A stretch of 34,037 bases of DNA from Clostridia bacterium (GTDB taxonomy: Bacteria > Bacillota > Clostridia > Christensenellales > Borkfalkiaceae), in NCBI GenBank assembly GCA_021204825.1, contig JAJPYR010000094.1:1-34037 (forward strand), in the 5' to 3' direction. Positions 24,085 to 31,788 of this stretch are shown piece after piece. Both the position numbers and the translations under genes were made by a program. Position 1 is the stretch's first letter. Every line of letters begins with the position of its first letter. The notes beneath the pieces were generated by a model. The model searched no databases and was not told the origin of the DNA. It worked only from the letters and a program-made list of their open reading frames with translations.

Positions 24085-26331
24085 TCACTCCGTCTCCGGA
24101 GAAGTATCTGTGTCCTCCGGTGTCTCAGTCCCATCCGGAGTCCGGTCATCCGGGGCATCTTCATCATCCGGAAGATCCATCTCATCCTCATCCAGGATAT
24201 CCGTGTCCGTCTCAATCCAGAGGTCTCCCTGTCCTCCTTTCTCCAGGGCATCCGCAGAATCCGGCTTTGCTGCAGTCTGCTCTTCCGCAGCAGCCTCTGC
24301 TTCAGGCTCTGCCGCGCGTTTATTGGCAAACGGGGTATAGAAATGGAAGACCTCATACACTACGGCCTTTGGTCTCTCCGGCTGTTCCTCCACGGGGCCT
24401 TCTGCCGCAGCAGCTTCCGCAGGCACACTCCCTTCCGCAGGATGTTCTGCGGGAGGCTCTGCCTGCTCTTCCACAGCAGCCTCTGCATCTGCATCCTCCA
24501 CCGGGACAGGTTCTGCTGCAGGAGTTTCATCCTGCTCTGCCGCTTCATGTGACTCTGCATCTGCGCCTTCTGCGCGGACCTCTGGTGCCTCCCCTTCTGC
24601 CGGAGCCGCATCTGCAGGCACTTCTTCCACAGGAACTTCACATGAAGGCATGTCATCCACAGGACTTTCCGCTTGCGGCATATCCTCTGCAGGGGTCTTA
24701 AGGACAGGCTCTGCAGGAGCCTTAGATGCAGTCTCTGCAGACACTTCCTCTGCACTGCCTTCCGGTGCGGAAACAGGGCTGGAGTCTTTATAAGTCCCCT
24801 CTGAGGGCTCCTCTGCTGTCTCTGCGGCAGGCTTATCATCTGCGGGCACGGCGGTAGCAGGCTCCGGGACAGTCTCATCTGTGAGGTCTGCTGCGGGCAC
24901 AGTGGCCGCAGACTCCGGAACTGGCTCGTCTGCGGGCAGATTGTCTGCCGTCATCATGGATTCCGGCTCTGCCTCCGGAGCAGCTTCTGCGGGCGCATCC
25001 ACGGATACCGGCTCTGAGACGGCATACTCATGCATGTAATCCTCCAGGCCGTCATCCTCTTCTTCATGGTGCACAAGGGCTGCGGGCAAAGGTGTGGGCT
25101 CGTCTGCGTATTCATCTTCCGCCCCGTCTCCTTCCGGAACGGGCGCAGAAGGGATGGGCTTGTCCATGCCTGCCATGCTGTACAGTTCATTGTAGAAACC
25201 GGGGTTGAGGTCATCCGGGGGTATGAGCATGGAGTCCTGGATGTCTGCAGTGTCTTCCAGGCTGTCTTTTCCTCCGTCTGTGATGCTCTCTTCCTTCTCT
25301 TCAAGGGCAAGGGATGAGTCCACGGTGTAGCCTATGTTCTCGTACTGCGCCGTGGCATAGAGGGCCTCCCATGCGGGCTCTTCCAGAGATGACTCAAAGT
25401 CTTCGTTGAGGCTGTCCATGAGCATCTCGTACAGGGTGCGCCTGTTCTTTTTGAGCTTGACAACCGAGTTGACAAGCATGAAAACGGCCATTGCTACCAC
25501 ATATACACATATTACGGTGCCTATGACACGGACTACGGTGACTGCTGTGGCGCTGTCTGAGAACCTTGTGAGGAAGGTCATGAGGAGCGTTAAGACAGAG
25601 ACCATGGCATCCGCCATGTTTATGTTTCTGATCGCGTGGGTCACCTTGTCATGACGGCCTCTCGTGTATATGAGGTTGGACACGGCAAGGACCACTTTTA
25701 TGACTGCATATACGCCTGTTACTACGGATATGAGGATATGGTGGCGGAAGCCGAAGTCATCCTGCGAGAGAAGCTCCCATAAAAGGAATGTCAGGGCCAC
25801 GGTGAAGACAAGCAGCATAATGGCCGCCATCTGGTACACGCGCAGCTGAGCGTTCTCACGGCTGGTGTCATCAAAGTGCCTGGTGACCGTGAGAGCCCTT
25901 GTGGATATGCTGGAGCGCATGATGATGAGCATCAGGTAGTATATGAACAGGGAGATGCACCACCACTCCATGTACATGAAGCCGTACACGGCGTTGAATA
26001 CTGCGAATCCGAGGTTTATGATCATGGAAAGGATGGTCGTGCATATGGTGCGGAAGTCATAGTTCATCACGAACTTGTTGGCATACTTGCGGCCCTCGGA
26101 CCACTTCTCCAGCCTGGGCCAGTTTCTCATGATTATCACTATTATGGCATACGTCCCGTACCCTAAGAAAAAGATGGCAATGAACAGGCATATGAGCCCT
26201 GCCGCAGGGGCCTCGGCGAGGAAGCAGAACAAGGAATACAGTCCCATGGCAATGAAAACCAGCACTATCATGCAGGTAGTGTAGAAATCCGGCCTGGTTA
26301 TCTTTGTAAACAGCTTCCTTATAAGGTTCAT
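24085..26331 (-). CDS. Polytopic membrane protein with long acidic Ala/Glu/Pro tail, unknown function
   Basis: 748 aa from the ATG at 26331 (MNLIRKLFTKITRPDFY); the open frame reaches 26439, but its TTG lies inside the promoter. About eight membrane helices fill residues 19-293, with basic loops such as MRNWPRLEKWSEGRKYANKF. After a linker comes a tail of roughly 450 residues made largely of Ala, Glu, Asp, Pro and Val in loose short repeats (PAE, AEE, VPAD), ending TETPEDTDTSPETE. One structured-looking island, VVYEVFHFYTPFANKR, sits about 110 residues from the end. The tail is probably disordered and cytosolic. I recognise no family. It is monocistronic, with a promoter at 26411-26439 and a terminator at 23925-23954. 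Confidence 0.75.
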   Translation of the reverse strand: MNLIRKLFTKITRPDFYTTCMIVLVFIAMGLYSLFCFLAEAPAAGLICLFIAIFFLGYGTYAIIVIIMRNWPRLEKWSEGRKYANKFVMNYDFRTICTTILSMIINLGFAVFNAVYGFMYMEWWCISLFIYYLMLIIMRSSISTRALTVTRHFDDTSRENAQLRVYQMAAIMLLVFTVALTFLLWELLSQDDFGFRHHILISVVTGVYAVIKVVLAVSNLIYTRGRHDKVTHAIRNINMADAMVSVLTLLMTFLTRFSDSATAVTVVRVIGTVICVYVVAMAVFMLVNSVVKLKKNRRTLYEMLMDSLNEDFESSLEEPAWEALYATAQYENIGYTVDSSLALEEKEESITDGGKDSLEDTADIQDSMLIPPDDLNPGFYNELYSMAGMDKPIPSAPVPEGDGAEDEYADEPTPLPAALVHHEEEDDGLEDYMHEYAVSEPVSVDAPAEAAPEAEPESMMTADNLPADEPVPESAATVPAADLTDETVPEPATAVPADDKPAAETAEEPSEGTYKDSSPVSAPEGSAEEVSAETASKAPAEPVLKTPAEDMPQAESPVDDMPSCEVPVEEVPADAAPAEGEAPEVRAEGADAESHEAAEQDETPAAEPVPVEDADAEAAVEEQAEPPAEHPAEGSVPAEAAAAEGPVEEQPERPKAVVYEVFHFYTPFANKRAAEPEAEAAAEEQTAAKPDSADALEKGGQGDLWIETDTDILDEDEMDLPDDEDAPDDRTPDGTETPEDTDTSPETE

Positions 26332-26410
26332 GCCGCCAGTTGCTCCCTCTTTTCCCTTCCCGGCGTCTGTGCCGGAAGGGGCATGCACGCATGCGCGTGC
26401 CGCTTGCAAC

Positions 26411-26439
26411 AGAATAACAAAACATACGTTGTTTTGCAA
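26411..26439 (-). promoter_or_regulatory. Promoter inside nested inverted repeats
   Basis: On the minus strand, TTGCAA (26434-26439), a 17-bp spacer and TATTCT (26411-26416). CTTGCAA (26403-26409) and TTGCAAG (26434-26440) are inverted copies bracketing it, and CAAAACA/TGTTTTG (26418-26436) lies inside the spacer. Confidence 0.55.
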
Positions 26440-26590
26440 GACCTGCGGTTTCTTTTACACAAAAATATCTGACTCGGCGTTTATTCTGCGGCGTTCCGCG
26501 GCCGCAAAAAGGCCGGGGCGTGTTCACGGGCGGCAATGCAGGGCACAATGCAAATCATGACATATATCGGCTCTTATACACGTCAAACCG

Positions 26591-26620
26591 TTGACATTTT
26601 TTCAGTTTTTCGTGTAATAT
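26591..26620 (+). promoter_or_regulatory. Promoter directly abutting the GTG start of the next gene
   Basis: TTGACA (26591-26596, perfect) with either TGTAAT (26613-26618, 16-bp spacer) or TAATAT (26615-26620, 18-bp spacer). Either way transcription should start about 1-3 nt before the GTG at 26628. Confidence 0.65.
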
Positions 26621-26627
26621 TTAAGCC

Positions 26628-28112
26628 GTGGAAAATGTTGTGCTGTCTGACGTCCCCGAAAGGGACCGCATACTGAAGTCCGGACTTAACCGGGCTATGA
26701 AAGTGCTGACCGTAATCCTTCTGGTTTGCGGTTTTTTGTCCACTCTCACAGTCTCAGACTACTACATCTTCAACCGTTTCGGCGAGTTCTTCAAATCGTT
26801 CATCATAAGCCAGTGGGTCAAGAAATGCGCATACGTGCTGTTCCCAATGGCTGTTTTTTTGAACAGGCGCTCCGCGGCGGACGTGGCCAAGTACTTCCTG
26901 CCCATATTCATTGTCATATCGGCCCTTTTGTACGGCGATTTCTTCTCTGTCACCATGATGACGGAGGATGCCTCCGCCGCCACAATGATTTACGCCGGCA
27001 TAAACGAGTTCATACCCCAGTGGGGTGTCCGTGCGCTGTTCTACATAGAGAACGGCATAATGGCAATCCTCTGCGTATGCCTTTTCATCCGGGACGGATA
27101 CAGGATTTATCCCAGGTCCTTCATAATGGCGCCCGTAACGATGATCCTCGTAATGCCTCTCAATATCTTTGAGAACTTTTACGATGCCTCATCCATCCCT
27201 GCGGACAGCTTTTTAAACTTCGGCAGCTTCACCCTGTGGCATTTCCTGGCTGTTGTATTTCTTGCAGGGCTCACGATAGGCCTGTACTATCTTTTAAGGC
27301 ACGCAAGCACGAAGGACAAATGGGACGCCCTCAGATACATTTCCCTCGTGATGGTGCTGCAGTACTGCAGCCGCAACTCCATGCTCATGGGAGACGGCTA
27401 TAACGTATACAACACCATCTTCACTGCCCTGCCGCTCTATATCTGCAACATAGGCGTCTTCATAGCCCTGATATCCGTATTCACAAAGAACAGGGTCTTC
27501 CTGTCCATGTCCTTTTTCGTCCACGCGGCCGGAGCCCTGTCCATGTTCGTGTACTTCGGCCGTCCCGAGATGTCCAACTACGGCATATTCTGCAGCTACA
27601 CCACAACCTACCTCGTTGTGACCCACGCCTGGCTCTTTGCCGTCTGTGTGCTTCCCACAGCCCTCGGCCTCTACAAGTGGCGCCCGAAGGATGCCATAAT
27701 ACCTATTATCTACTACTTCGTGTTCATAGTTCTGGCCACAGTGGTAAGCGGCGTGATAACCTCGTACTCCATGACATTGAGCTACAACGGCATCTATCTC
27801 ACCGAGGACGAGCTCATAGTGCCCAACTACTCCTTCACGCAGATAGACCCCCTGCCCATCTACAACCCGCCAAACATACCGTTCACCATATGGAAGTACG
27901 AGTTCAACCTGTTCTACCTTATCTTCCTTTTCATTGACTACATCATAATCTTCTATGCCTTCAACGGGTGTTACCACATCTTCCTGAAATGCCACACCCG
28001 CTTCATCCACCGCAAGGGCACCTTCATGAACCCGGCGCCTGACGCCCCCGAGGATGAGATCCCTGAGGACACAGCCGAGATCTTTACGGAAGACACAGAA
28101 AACACCGCGTAA
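26628..28112 (+). CDS. Polytopic membrane protein, possibly YwaF/TMEM164-like
   Basis: 494 aa with a GTG start. There are about 11-12 hydrophobic segments and a short acidic C-terminal tail (APEDEIPEDTAEIFTEDTE). The second half (about 255-415) resembles YwaF-type integral membrane proteins: LPLYICNIGVFIALISVFTK, a conserved His in YLVVTHAWLF, and NYSFTQIDPLP near the last helices. The resemblance is by eye and moderate; the first half matches nothing I know. There is no Shine-Dalgarno site, and the promoter leaves virtually no leader. A strong terminator follows. Confidence 0.7.
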   Translation: MENVVLSDVPERDRILKSGLNRAMKVLTVILLVCGFLSTLTVSDYYIFNRFGEFFKSFIISQWVKKCAYVLFPMAVFLNRRSAADVAKYFLPIFIVISALLYGDFFSVTMMTEDASAATMIYAGINEFIPQWGVRALFYIENGIMAILCVCLFIRDGYRIYPRSFIMAPVTMILVMPLNIFENFYDASSIPADSFLNFGSFTLWHFLAVVFLAGLTIGLYYLLRHASTKDKWDALRYISLVMVLQYCSRNSMLMGDGYNVYNTIFTALPLYICNIGVFIALISVFTKNRVFLSMSFFVHAAGALSMFVYFGRPEMSNYGIFCSYTTTYLVVTHAWLFAVCVLPTALGLYKWRPKDAIIPIIYYFVFIVLATVVSGVITSYSMTLSYNGIYLTEDELIVPNYSFTQIDPLPIYNPPNIPFTIWKYEFNLFYLIFLFIDYIIIFYAFNGCYHIFLKCHTRFIHRKGTFMNPAPDAPEDEIPEDTAEIFTEDTENTA

Positions 28113-28132
28113 CAACACCACATAACACATCC

Positions 28133-28157
28133 AGGGCAGCCGGACGGCTGCCTTTTC
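28133..28157 (+). terminator. Terminator of the 26628-28112 gene
   Basis: GGCAGCC (28135-28141), loop GGAC, GGCTGCC (28146-28152), then TTTTCTG. Confidence 0.9.
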
Positions 28158-28559
28158 TGATGCCATGATTCTGCCTGGACTCAAATGCTGCAAGCCGCAA
28201 TGACAGAATCCAGTCTGTTCGGCCGTTTCCCAGAGACATAAGAGAATTCTATAGCATGACACAATTAGCAGTTATGTATATTTATGCACTATTTATACAT
28301 AATTATACAATATAATATGTCCATACAGCCCGCCATACCTGCCAATGTGAAAACTATGTGATAATATTTGTAAAATGTATATATATGTACATTTTTGATT
28401 TGATTTAAAGTCCAAACAAATGTTCATTCTCTGTTTATATAAATGTATAATTATACAATAGCAGGCGTTAATGCATAAAACACCGGCCGTTCATGCCTGG
28501 GACAAACAAAAAGCAGGCCGGGCTGGTCTGCTGGTTTGGGCGCTGGTTTTGGGTAACGG
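28158..28559. other. AT-rich intergenic region between convergent genes
   Basis: About 400 bp between two converging 3' ends, most AT-rich from 28240 to 28480. It holds the palindrome TGTATAATTATACA (28444-28457), a related TAATTATACAATA earlier (28300-28312), and AAAATGTA/TACATTTT (28372-28395). The sequence from 28448 to 28480 resembles the composite repeat near 6174. I see no protein-coding frame. Confidence 0.5.
28503..28531 (-). terminator. Terminator of the Na/Pi-perR operon
   Basis: On the minus strand, GCAG-A-CC, loop AGCCC, GG-C-CTGC with one mismatch, followed by TTTTTGTTTG. It lies about 30 bp past the perR stop. Confidence 0.65.
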
Positions 28560-28955
28560 TCAGGATGCGGGAGACTTTTCGGCGGCTATGCAGGCAGGGC
28601 ATTTGACGGAGAACTCGATTGTGGCCGAGTAGATCTCGAAGCCGCCAAGGTCCTCTTCTCCGAGCATGAAGGAGACCTTGTCCTCGAAGACATCATAGAT
28701 GCGGCCGCAGCATACGCACCTGGCGTGGGCATGAGGCTTTATGTTGGCGTCATAGCGGGTTTCGCCGTCAGAGAGGGTTATTCTCTGGGCGGAGCCTTCC
28801 TCCGCAAACAGGTTGAGATCCCTGTAGACTGTGGCGCGGCTTATAGCGGGGTCCTGCTCCTGCACTATCTCAAGAAGCTCCGTGGCCGTAGGATGTCCCG
28901 CGGATTTGAGGGCCTCCATTATGATTTTCTTCTGTATGGTGTTCCTGTGGGTCAT
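28560..28955 (-). CDS. perR: PerR-type peroxide-sensing repressor (Fur family)
   Basis: 131 aa. An N-terminal winged helix (HPTATELLEIVQEQDPAISRATVYRDLNLF) precedes a dimerisation/metal domain. The regulatory metal set of PerR is complete and correctly spaced: H21, D69, H75, H77 and D88. An Asp at the last position is typical of PerR, whereas Fur has Glu. The structural zinc cysteines are C80xxC83 and C119xxC122. In known PerR proteins, Fe-bound His oxidation by peroxide releases the operator. Its ATG overlaps the stop of the Na/Pi gene as ATGA, so it is the second gene of a coupled pair. A Per-box-like palindrome over that operon's promoter points to autoregulation. Confidence 0.9.
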   Translation of the reverse strand: MTHRNTIQKKIIMEALKSAGHPTATELLEIVQEQDPAISRATVYRDLNLFAEEGSAQRITLSDGETRYDANIKPHAHARCVCCGRIYDVFEDKVSFMLGEEDLGGFEIYSATIEFSVKCPACIAAEKSPAS

Positions 28956-30727
28956 TGCGTTGCCTTAGATGTGGAGAGGCTGGTTGTCCCCGCATACATG
29001 CGTATGGAGTCCGCTATGTTCTTAAGATGGCCGCCTATGCGCTCCAGGTTGATTGTGAGCTCCAGGTATATGGCGCCGGCCTCAGGGGTGCAGCGGCTCT
29101 CGGATGTGCGCCGCAGATGGCTTTCGCGCATCTGGTCGCTCATTTTGTCTATGTCCTTTTCAACGAACTCTGCGTTGGCAAGATAGCTTACGTCTATCCC
29201 GCCGAAGGCTTTCTCAGCGTAGTTGTAGAGGCGCGAGATGAGAGTATCCATCTCCCTCACTTCAGCCCAGGCGTGCTCAGAGAAGTCAATGTCCCCTTCC
29301 GCCATCTTTTCCGCATAGTTGGCTATGTTCTCCGAATAGTCCCCTATGCGCCCTAAATCTGAGGCCACGTGGTAGAACGATGAGACCTTGTTCTCGTCCA
29401 CTTCGGACAGCTCGCTTAATGACAGCTTCACAAGGAATCTGGTGAGATAGTCACAGGTATCCTCCAGTTTCTGCTTGTCCGCAAGGAACTTGTCCTTCTC
29501 GGATACGTTGCGGCTGGTGAGCATGTCAAGGGCAAGCTTGTAGTTGCTGTAGGTGTCATCCATTACGTGGCAGAACTCTTTCCTGGTCTGCCCTACCGCA
29601 ATTGCAGGCGTCTTGAGGATACGGGGGTCCAGAGGCTCTTTGGTCTCCTCCCCTCCCTTGCCTTTCTTCTCACGCACAATAATGCAGGCAAGCTTGACAA
29701 GATATTTTGTAAACGGCGCAAGGATAAGGGTTGTGAGGACGTTGAAGCACATATGGAAGATGGCTATCTCCCACGAAACGATGCCTATTCCATTGTCCAG
29801 CCAGGCTGACACATATTTGCATGTAAAGGCCAGCACAATCATGAAGATGACTGACCCTATTATGTTGAACATCAGGTGCACCATGGCCGTGCGCCTTGCG
29901 TTCACGCTGGTGCCTATGGATGACAGCATGGCCGTTACCGTCGTCCCTACGTTTGTGCCCAGGATTATGAACATGGCCATGGGGAACGATATGAGGTCCG
30001 CCGAGGCCAGCGATATCACTATTGCGGTTACAGCCGCCGAAGACTGCACAAGGCCTGTTATGAGCGCACCAAGAAGGAACAGCACAATGATTTCCCACGT
30101 GAGGGTGTCCTTGCCGTATCCTATGGAGACGAACAGGCTCTGTATGGCCTTGGAGACGTTTGTGGTGTCATCCTTTATAAGGGATGCCATGGACGTGGAC
30201 ATGGTGTTCATGCCCACGAATATGAGGCCCAGGCCCTCCAGTATAACCCCGACGCGTTTGACCTTCTCATTCTTGGAAATCATGGTCATGAGGGCGCCCA
30301 CAAACGCAATGAATGCGAAAATGGAGGTTATCTCAAGGGTGCCTCCTGTCGTGGATATAGCGGTTATGAACGCAGTGATGGTCGTGCCTATGTTCGCGCC
30401 CATTATAAGCGAAGTGGCCTGCGCCAGCGTCATGAGGCCTACGTTTACGAAGCCCACTATCATGACGGTTGTGGCGGATGAACTGGTGACTATGGCCGTG
30501 ACGGCAGCTCCCGTCACAATGCCTAAGGCCCTGTTCTTTGTGGCCTTGCCCATGAGTCTGCGTATAGGCTTGCCGGCGGCCTTCTCGAGGCCGGAGCCCA
30601 TCATGTTCATGCCGATTATGAATGCCGCAACGCCTCCGAGCATAAGCAGGAGGTTGTTGATAATGGTCAGAACGTCTTCGACATTCAGACTAACGCTTTC
30701 CGCGGCATCTAAGAGTGATAGCGCCAT
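28952..30727 (-). CDS. Na/Pi cotransporter family protein with PhoU-like C-terminal domain
   Basis: 591 aa. The membrane domain (about 20-350) has the duplicated signature of the family: IVTSSSATTVMIVGFVNVGL and GLVQSSAAVTAIVISL, each followed by a GANIGTT or GTNVGTT motif. The C-terminal 200 residues are helical and PhoU-like, as in bacterial members of this family. It probably moves phosphate with sodium, or regulates phosphate transport. Only a weak GAGAC precedes the ATG. The leader contains a GCGCCCC/GGGGACGC hairpin. The gene is cotranscribed with perR. Confidence 0.9.
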   Translation of the reverse strand: MALSLLDAAESVSLNVEDVLTIINNLLLMLGGVAAFIIGMNMMGSGLEKAAGKPIRRLMGKATKNRALGIVTGAAVTAIVTSSSATTVMIVGFVNVGLMTLAQATSLIMGANIGTTITAFITAISTTGGTLEITSIFAFIAFVGALMTMISKNEKVKRVGVILEGLGLIFVGMNTMSTSMASLIKDDTTNVSKAIQSLFVSIGYGKDTLTWEIIVLFLLGALITGLVQSSAAVTAIVISLASADLISFPMAMFIILGTNVGTTVTAMLSSIGTSVNARRTAMVHLMFNIIGSVIFMIVLAFTCKYVSAWLDNGIGIVSWEIAIFHMCFNVLTTLILAPFTKYLVKLACIIVREKKGKGGEETKEPLDPRILKTPAIAVGQTRKEFCHVMDDTYSNYKLALDMLTSRNVSEKDKFLADKQKLEDTCDYLTRFLVKLSLSELSEVDENKVSSFYHVASDLGRIGDYSENIANYAEKMAEGDIDFSEHAWAEVREMDTLISRLYNYAEKAFGGIDVSYLANAEFVEKDIDKMSDQMRESHLRRTSESRCTPEAGAIYLELTINLERIGGHLKNIADSIRMYAGTTSLSTSKATQ

Positions 30728-30778
30728 ATACGTCTCACTGGATCATATTGCGTCCCCTTCTTTTAGGGGCGCTCTATC

Positions 30779-30808
30779 ATTGTAACAGTTACAAGGTTAT
30801 AATGTCAA
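30779..30808 (-). promoter_or_regulatory. Promoter of the Na/Pi-perR operon
   Basis: On the minus strand, a perfect TTGACA (30803-30808), an 18-bp spacer and TACAAT (30779-30784). Two direct copies of TAAGCACTGT (30818-30837) lie just upstream. Confidence 0.7.
30780..30794. promoter_or_regulatory. Per-box-like 7-1-7 palindrome over the -10
   Basis: TTGTAACAGTTACAA is a perfect 7-1-7 inverted repeat. It has the same architecture as the Bacillus Per box (TTATAATNATTATAA) and differs at two symmetric positions per arm. It overlaps the -10 of the promoter for the operon encoding PerR. Confidence 0.65.
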
Positions 30809-31052
30809 ACACTTTTATAAGCACTGTTAAGCACTGTCCACCCGCCCGCATACGCAGCTTTCACGTCCGCTGTCCTTAAAAGTGCAGCATATGTGCCGTT
30901 TTACGTCCTGCAGGCCTCCGGCCGCCCTGCCATGCCCGGATTGTCCCGGCAGTAATTTCACAATGCGGAAGGGCCAAAAAAACACTTATACTGTTTATGT
31001 GTCTTCCTTTTCCCGCATGCAGGCCGTGCTCCCCTCACGCGCATTCATTCAT

Positions 31053-31081
31053 TTGCTTTTTTGCGGCACATGTATTACAAT
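31053..31081 (+). promoter_or_regulatory. Promoter of trmL
   Basis: TTGCTT (31053-31058), a 17-bp spacer and TACAAT (31076-31081). The predicted start at 31088 is the A of an ATG that is in frame with trmL, 18 codons upstream. Just after it a GGGTGCCC/GGGCATCC hairpin can form. Confidence 0.5.
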
Positions 31082-31141
31082 TCCCTCATGCGGGTGCCCT
31101 GTCTGCGGGCATCCAGGCAGAAACATAAAGGATATGCAGCA

Positions 31142-31636
31142 ATGTACAACATAGTTCTCGTAGAGCCGGAGATCCCTCAGAACACCGGCAACATAGTGCG
31201 CACATGCGTGGCCACAGGCTGCTCCCTGCACCTGGTGCGCCCCTTAGGGTTCTCCACGGATGACAGGTATCTCAAAAGGGCCGGCCTGGATTACTGGTCC
31301 GAGGCCAGGATAGCGTATTATGACTCCTTTGAAGAGCTCCGGAAAAAGTTCCCGGACGGGACATTCTGGTACTTCACAACAAAGGGCCTCAGGGTGTACT
31401 CCGAGGCACCTTTCCAGAACGGGGACTTCCTGGTCTTCGGCAAGGAGACAAAAGGGCTGCCGGAGGATCTTTTGAAGGCCAACAGGGAGCAGTGCCTGCG
31501 CATTCCCATGGTAGGTGATACAAGAAGCCTCAACCTGTCCAACTCCGTGGCCATTGCAGTATATGAGGCCTTAAGGCAGCAGGGATTTAAGGACTTCAGA
31601 CTCCAGGGGCAGCTGCATGAATCCACATGGGACTGA
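31142..31636 (+). CDS. trmL: tRNA (cytidine(34)-2'-O)-methyltransferase
   Basis: 164 aa, SPOUT superfamily. It methylates the ribose of the wobble base in certain leucine tRNAs. The start at 31142 gives MYNIVLVEPEIPQNTGN, the standard family beginning, with AAAGGA 9 nt upstream. The knot motifs are FGKETKGLP (99-107) and IPMVGDTRSLNLSNSVAI (121-138). The frame is open upstream to 31061, including an ATG at 31088 exactly at a predicted transcription start, so an 18-residue longer form cannot be excluded. Confidence 0.93.
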   Translation: MYNIVLVEPEIPQNTGNIVRTCVATGCSLHLVRPLGFSTDDRYLKRAGLDYWSEARIAYYDSFEELRKKFPDGTFWYFTTKGLRVYSEAPFQNGDFLVFGKETKGLPEDLLKANREQCLRIPMVGDTRSLNLSNSVAIAVYEALRQQGFKDFRLQGQLHESTWD

Positions 31637-31740
31637 AACAGACCTGAACAAAGCGGTATGCAAAGATTTTCCGCAGGCTGCGGGATAACAGGCATAATTA
31701 CGATATATGTTGCGTAAAATGCGTTAATAAAGCACCACTT

Positions 31741-31754
31741 AGGCAAATTTGCCT
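31741..31754. promoter_or_regulatory. 14-bp palindrome abutting the rdgB promoter
   Basis: AGGCAAATTTGCCT is perfectly symmetric and ends on the first base of the rdgB -35 hexamer. It could be an operator or a short 3' hairpin of the trmL transcript. Confidence 0.5.
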
Positions 31755-31782
31755 TTACAATTACGGCAGGATAGATTATAAT
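31754..31782 (+). promoter_or_regulatory. Promoter of rdgB, predicted leaderless
   Basis: TTTACA (31754-31759), a 17-bp spacer and a perfect TATAAT (31777-31782). Counting seven bases from the -10 puts the transcription start on the A of the ATG at 31789. Confidence 0.75.
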
Positions 31783-31788
31783 TCCCGT

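Noticed and set aside
23886..24701. 271-codon Pro/Leu/Ser-rich plus-strand frame
   Set aside because: It is a by-product of the repetitive Ala/Glu/Pro tail encoded on the other strand.
26332..26439. N-terminal extension of the acidic-tail protein to 26439
   Set aside because: Its TTG lies within the -35 hexamer of the promoter, and the extension is Ala/Gly/Arg-rich noise.
27294..28262. 322-codon minus-strand frame opposite the 26628-28112 gene
   Set aside because: Composition (Val/Gly/His/Glu-rich) is that of a shadow frame, and it has no ribosome site or promoter.
29553..30785. Long plus-strand open frame (410 codons) opposite the Na/Pi gene
   Set aside because: It is antisense to a gene with clear family motifs, is Met/Val/Thr-rich with no domain, and reflects the codon bias of the real gene.
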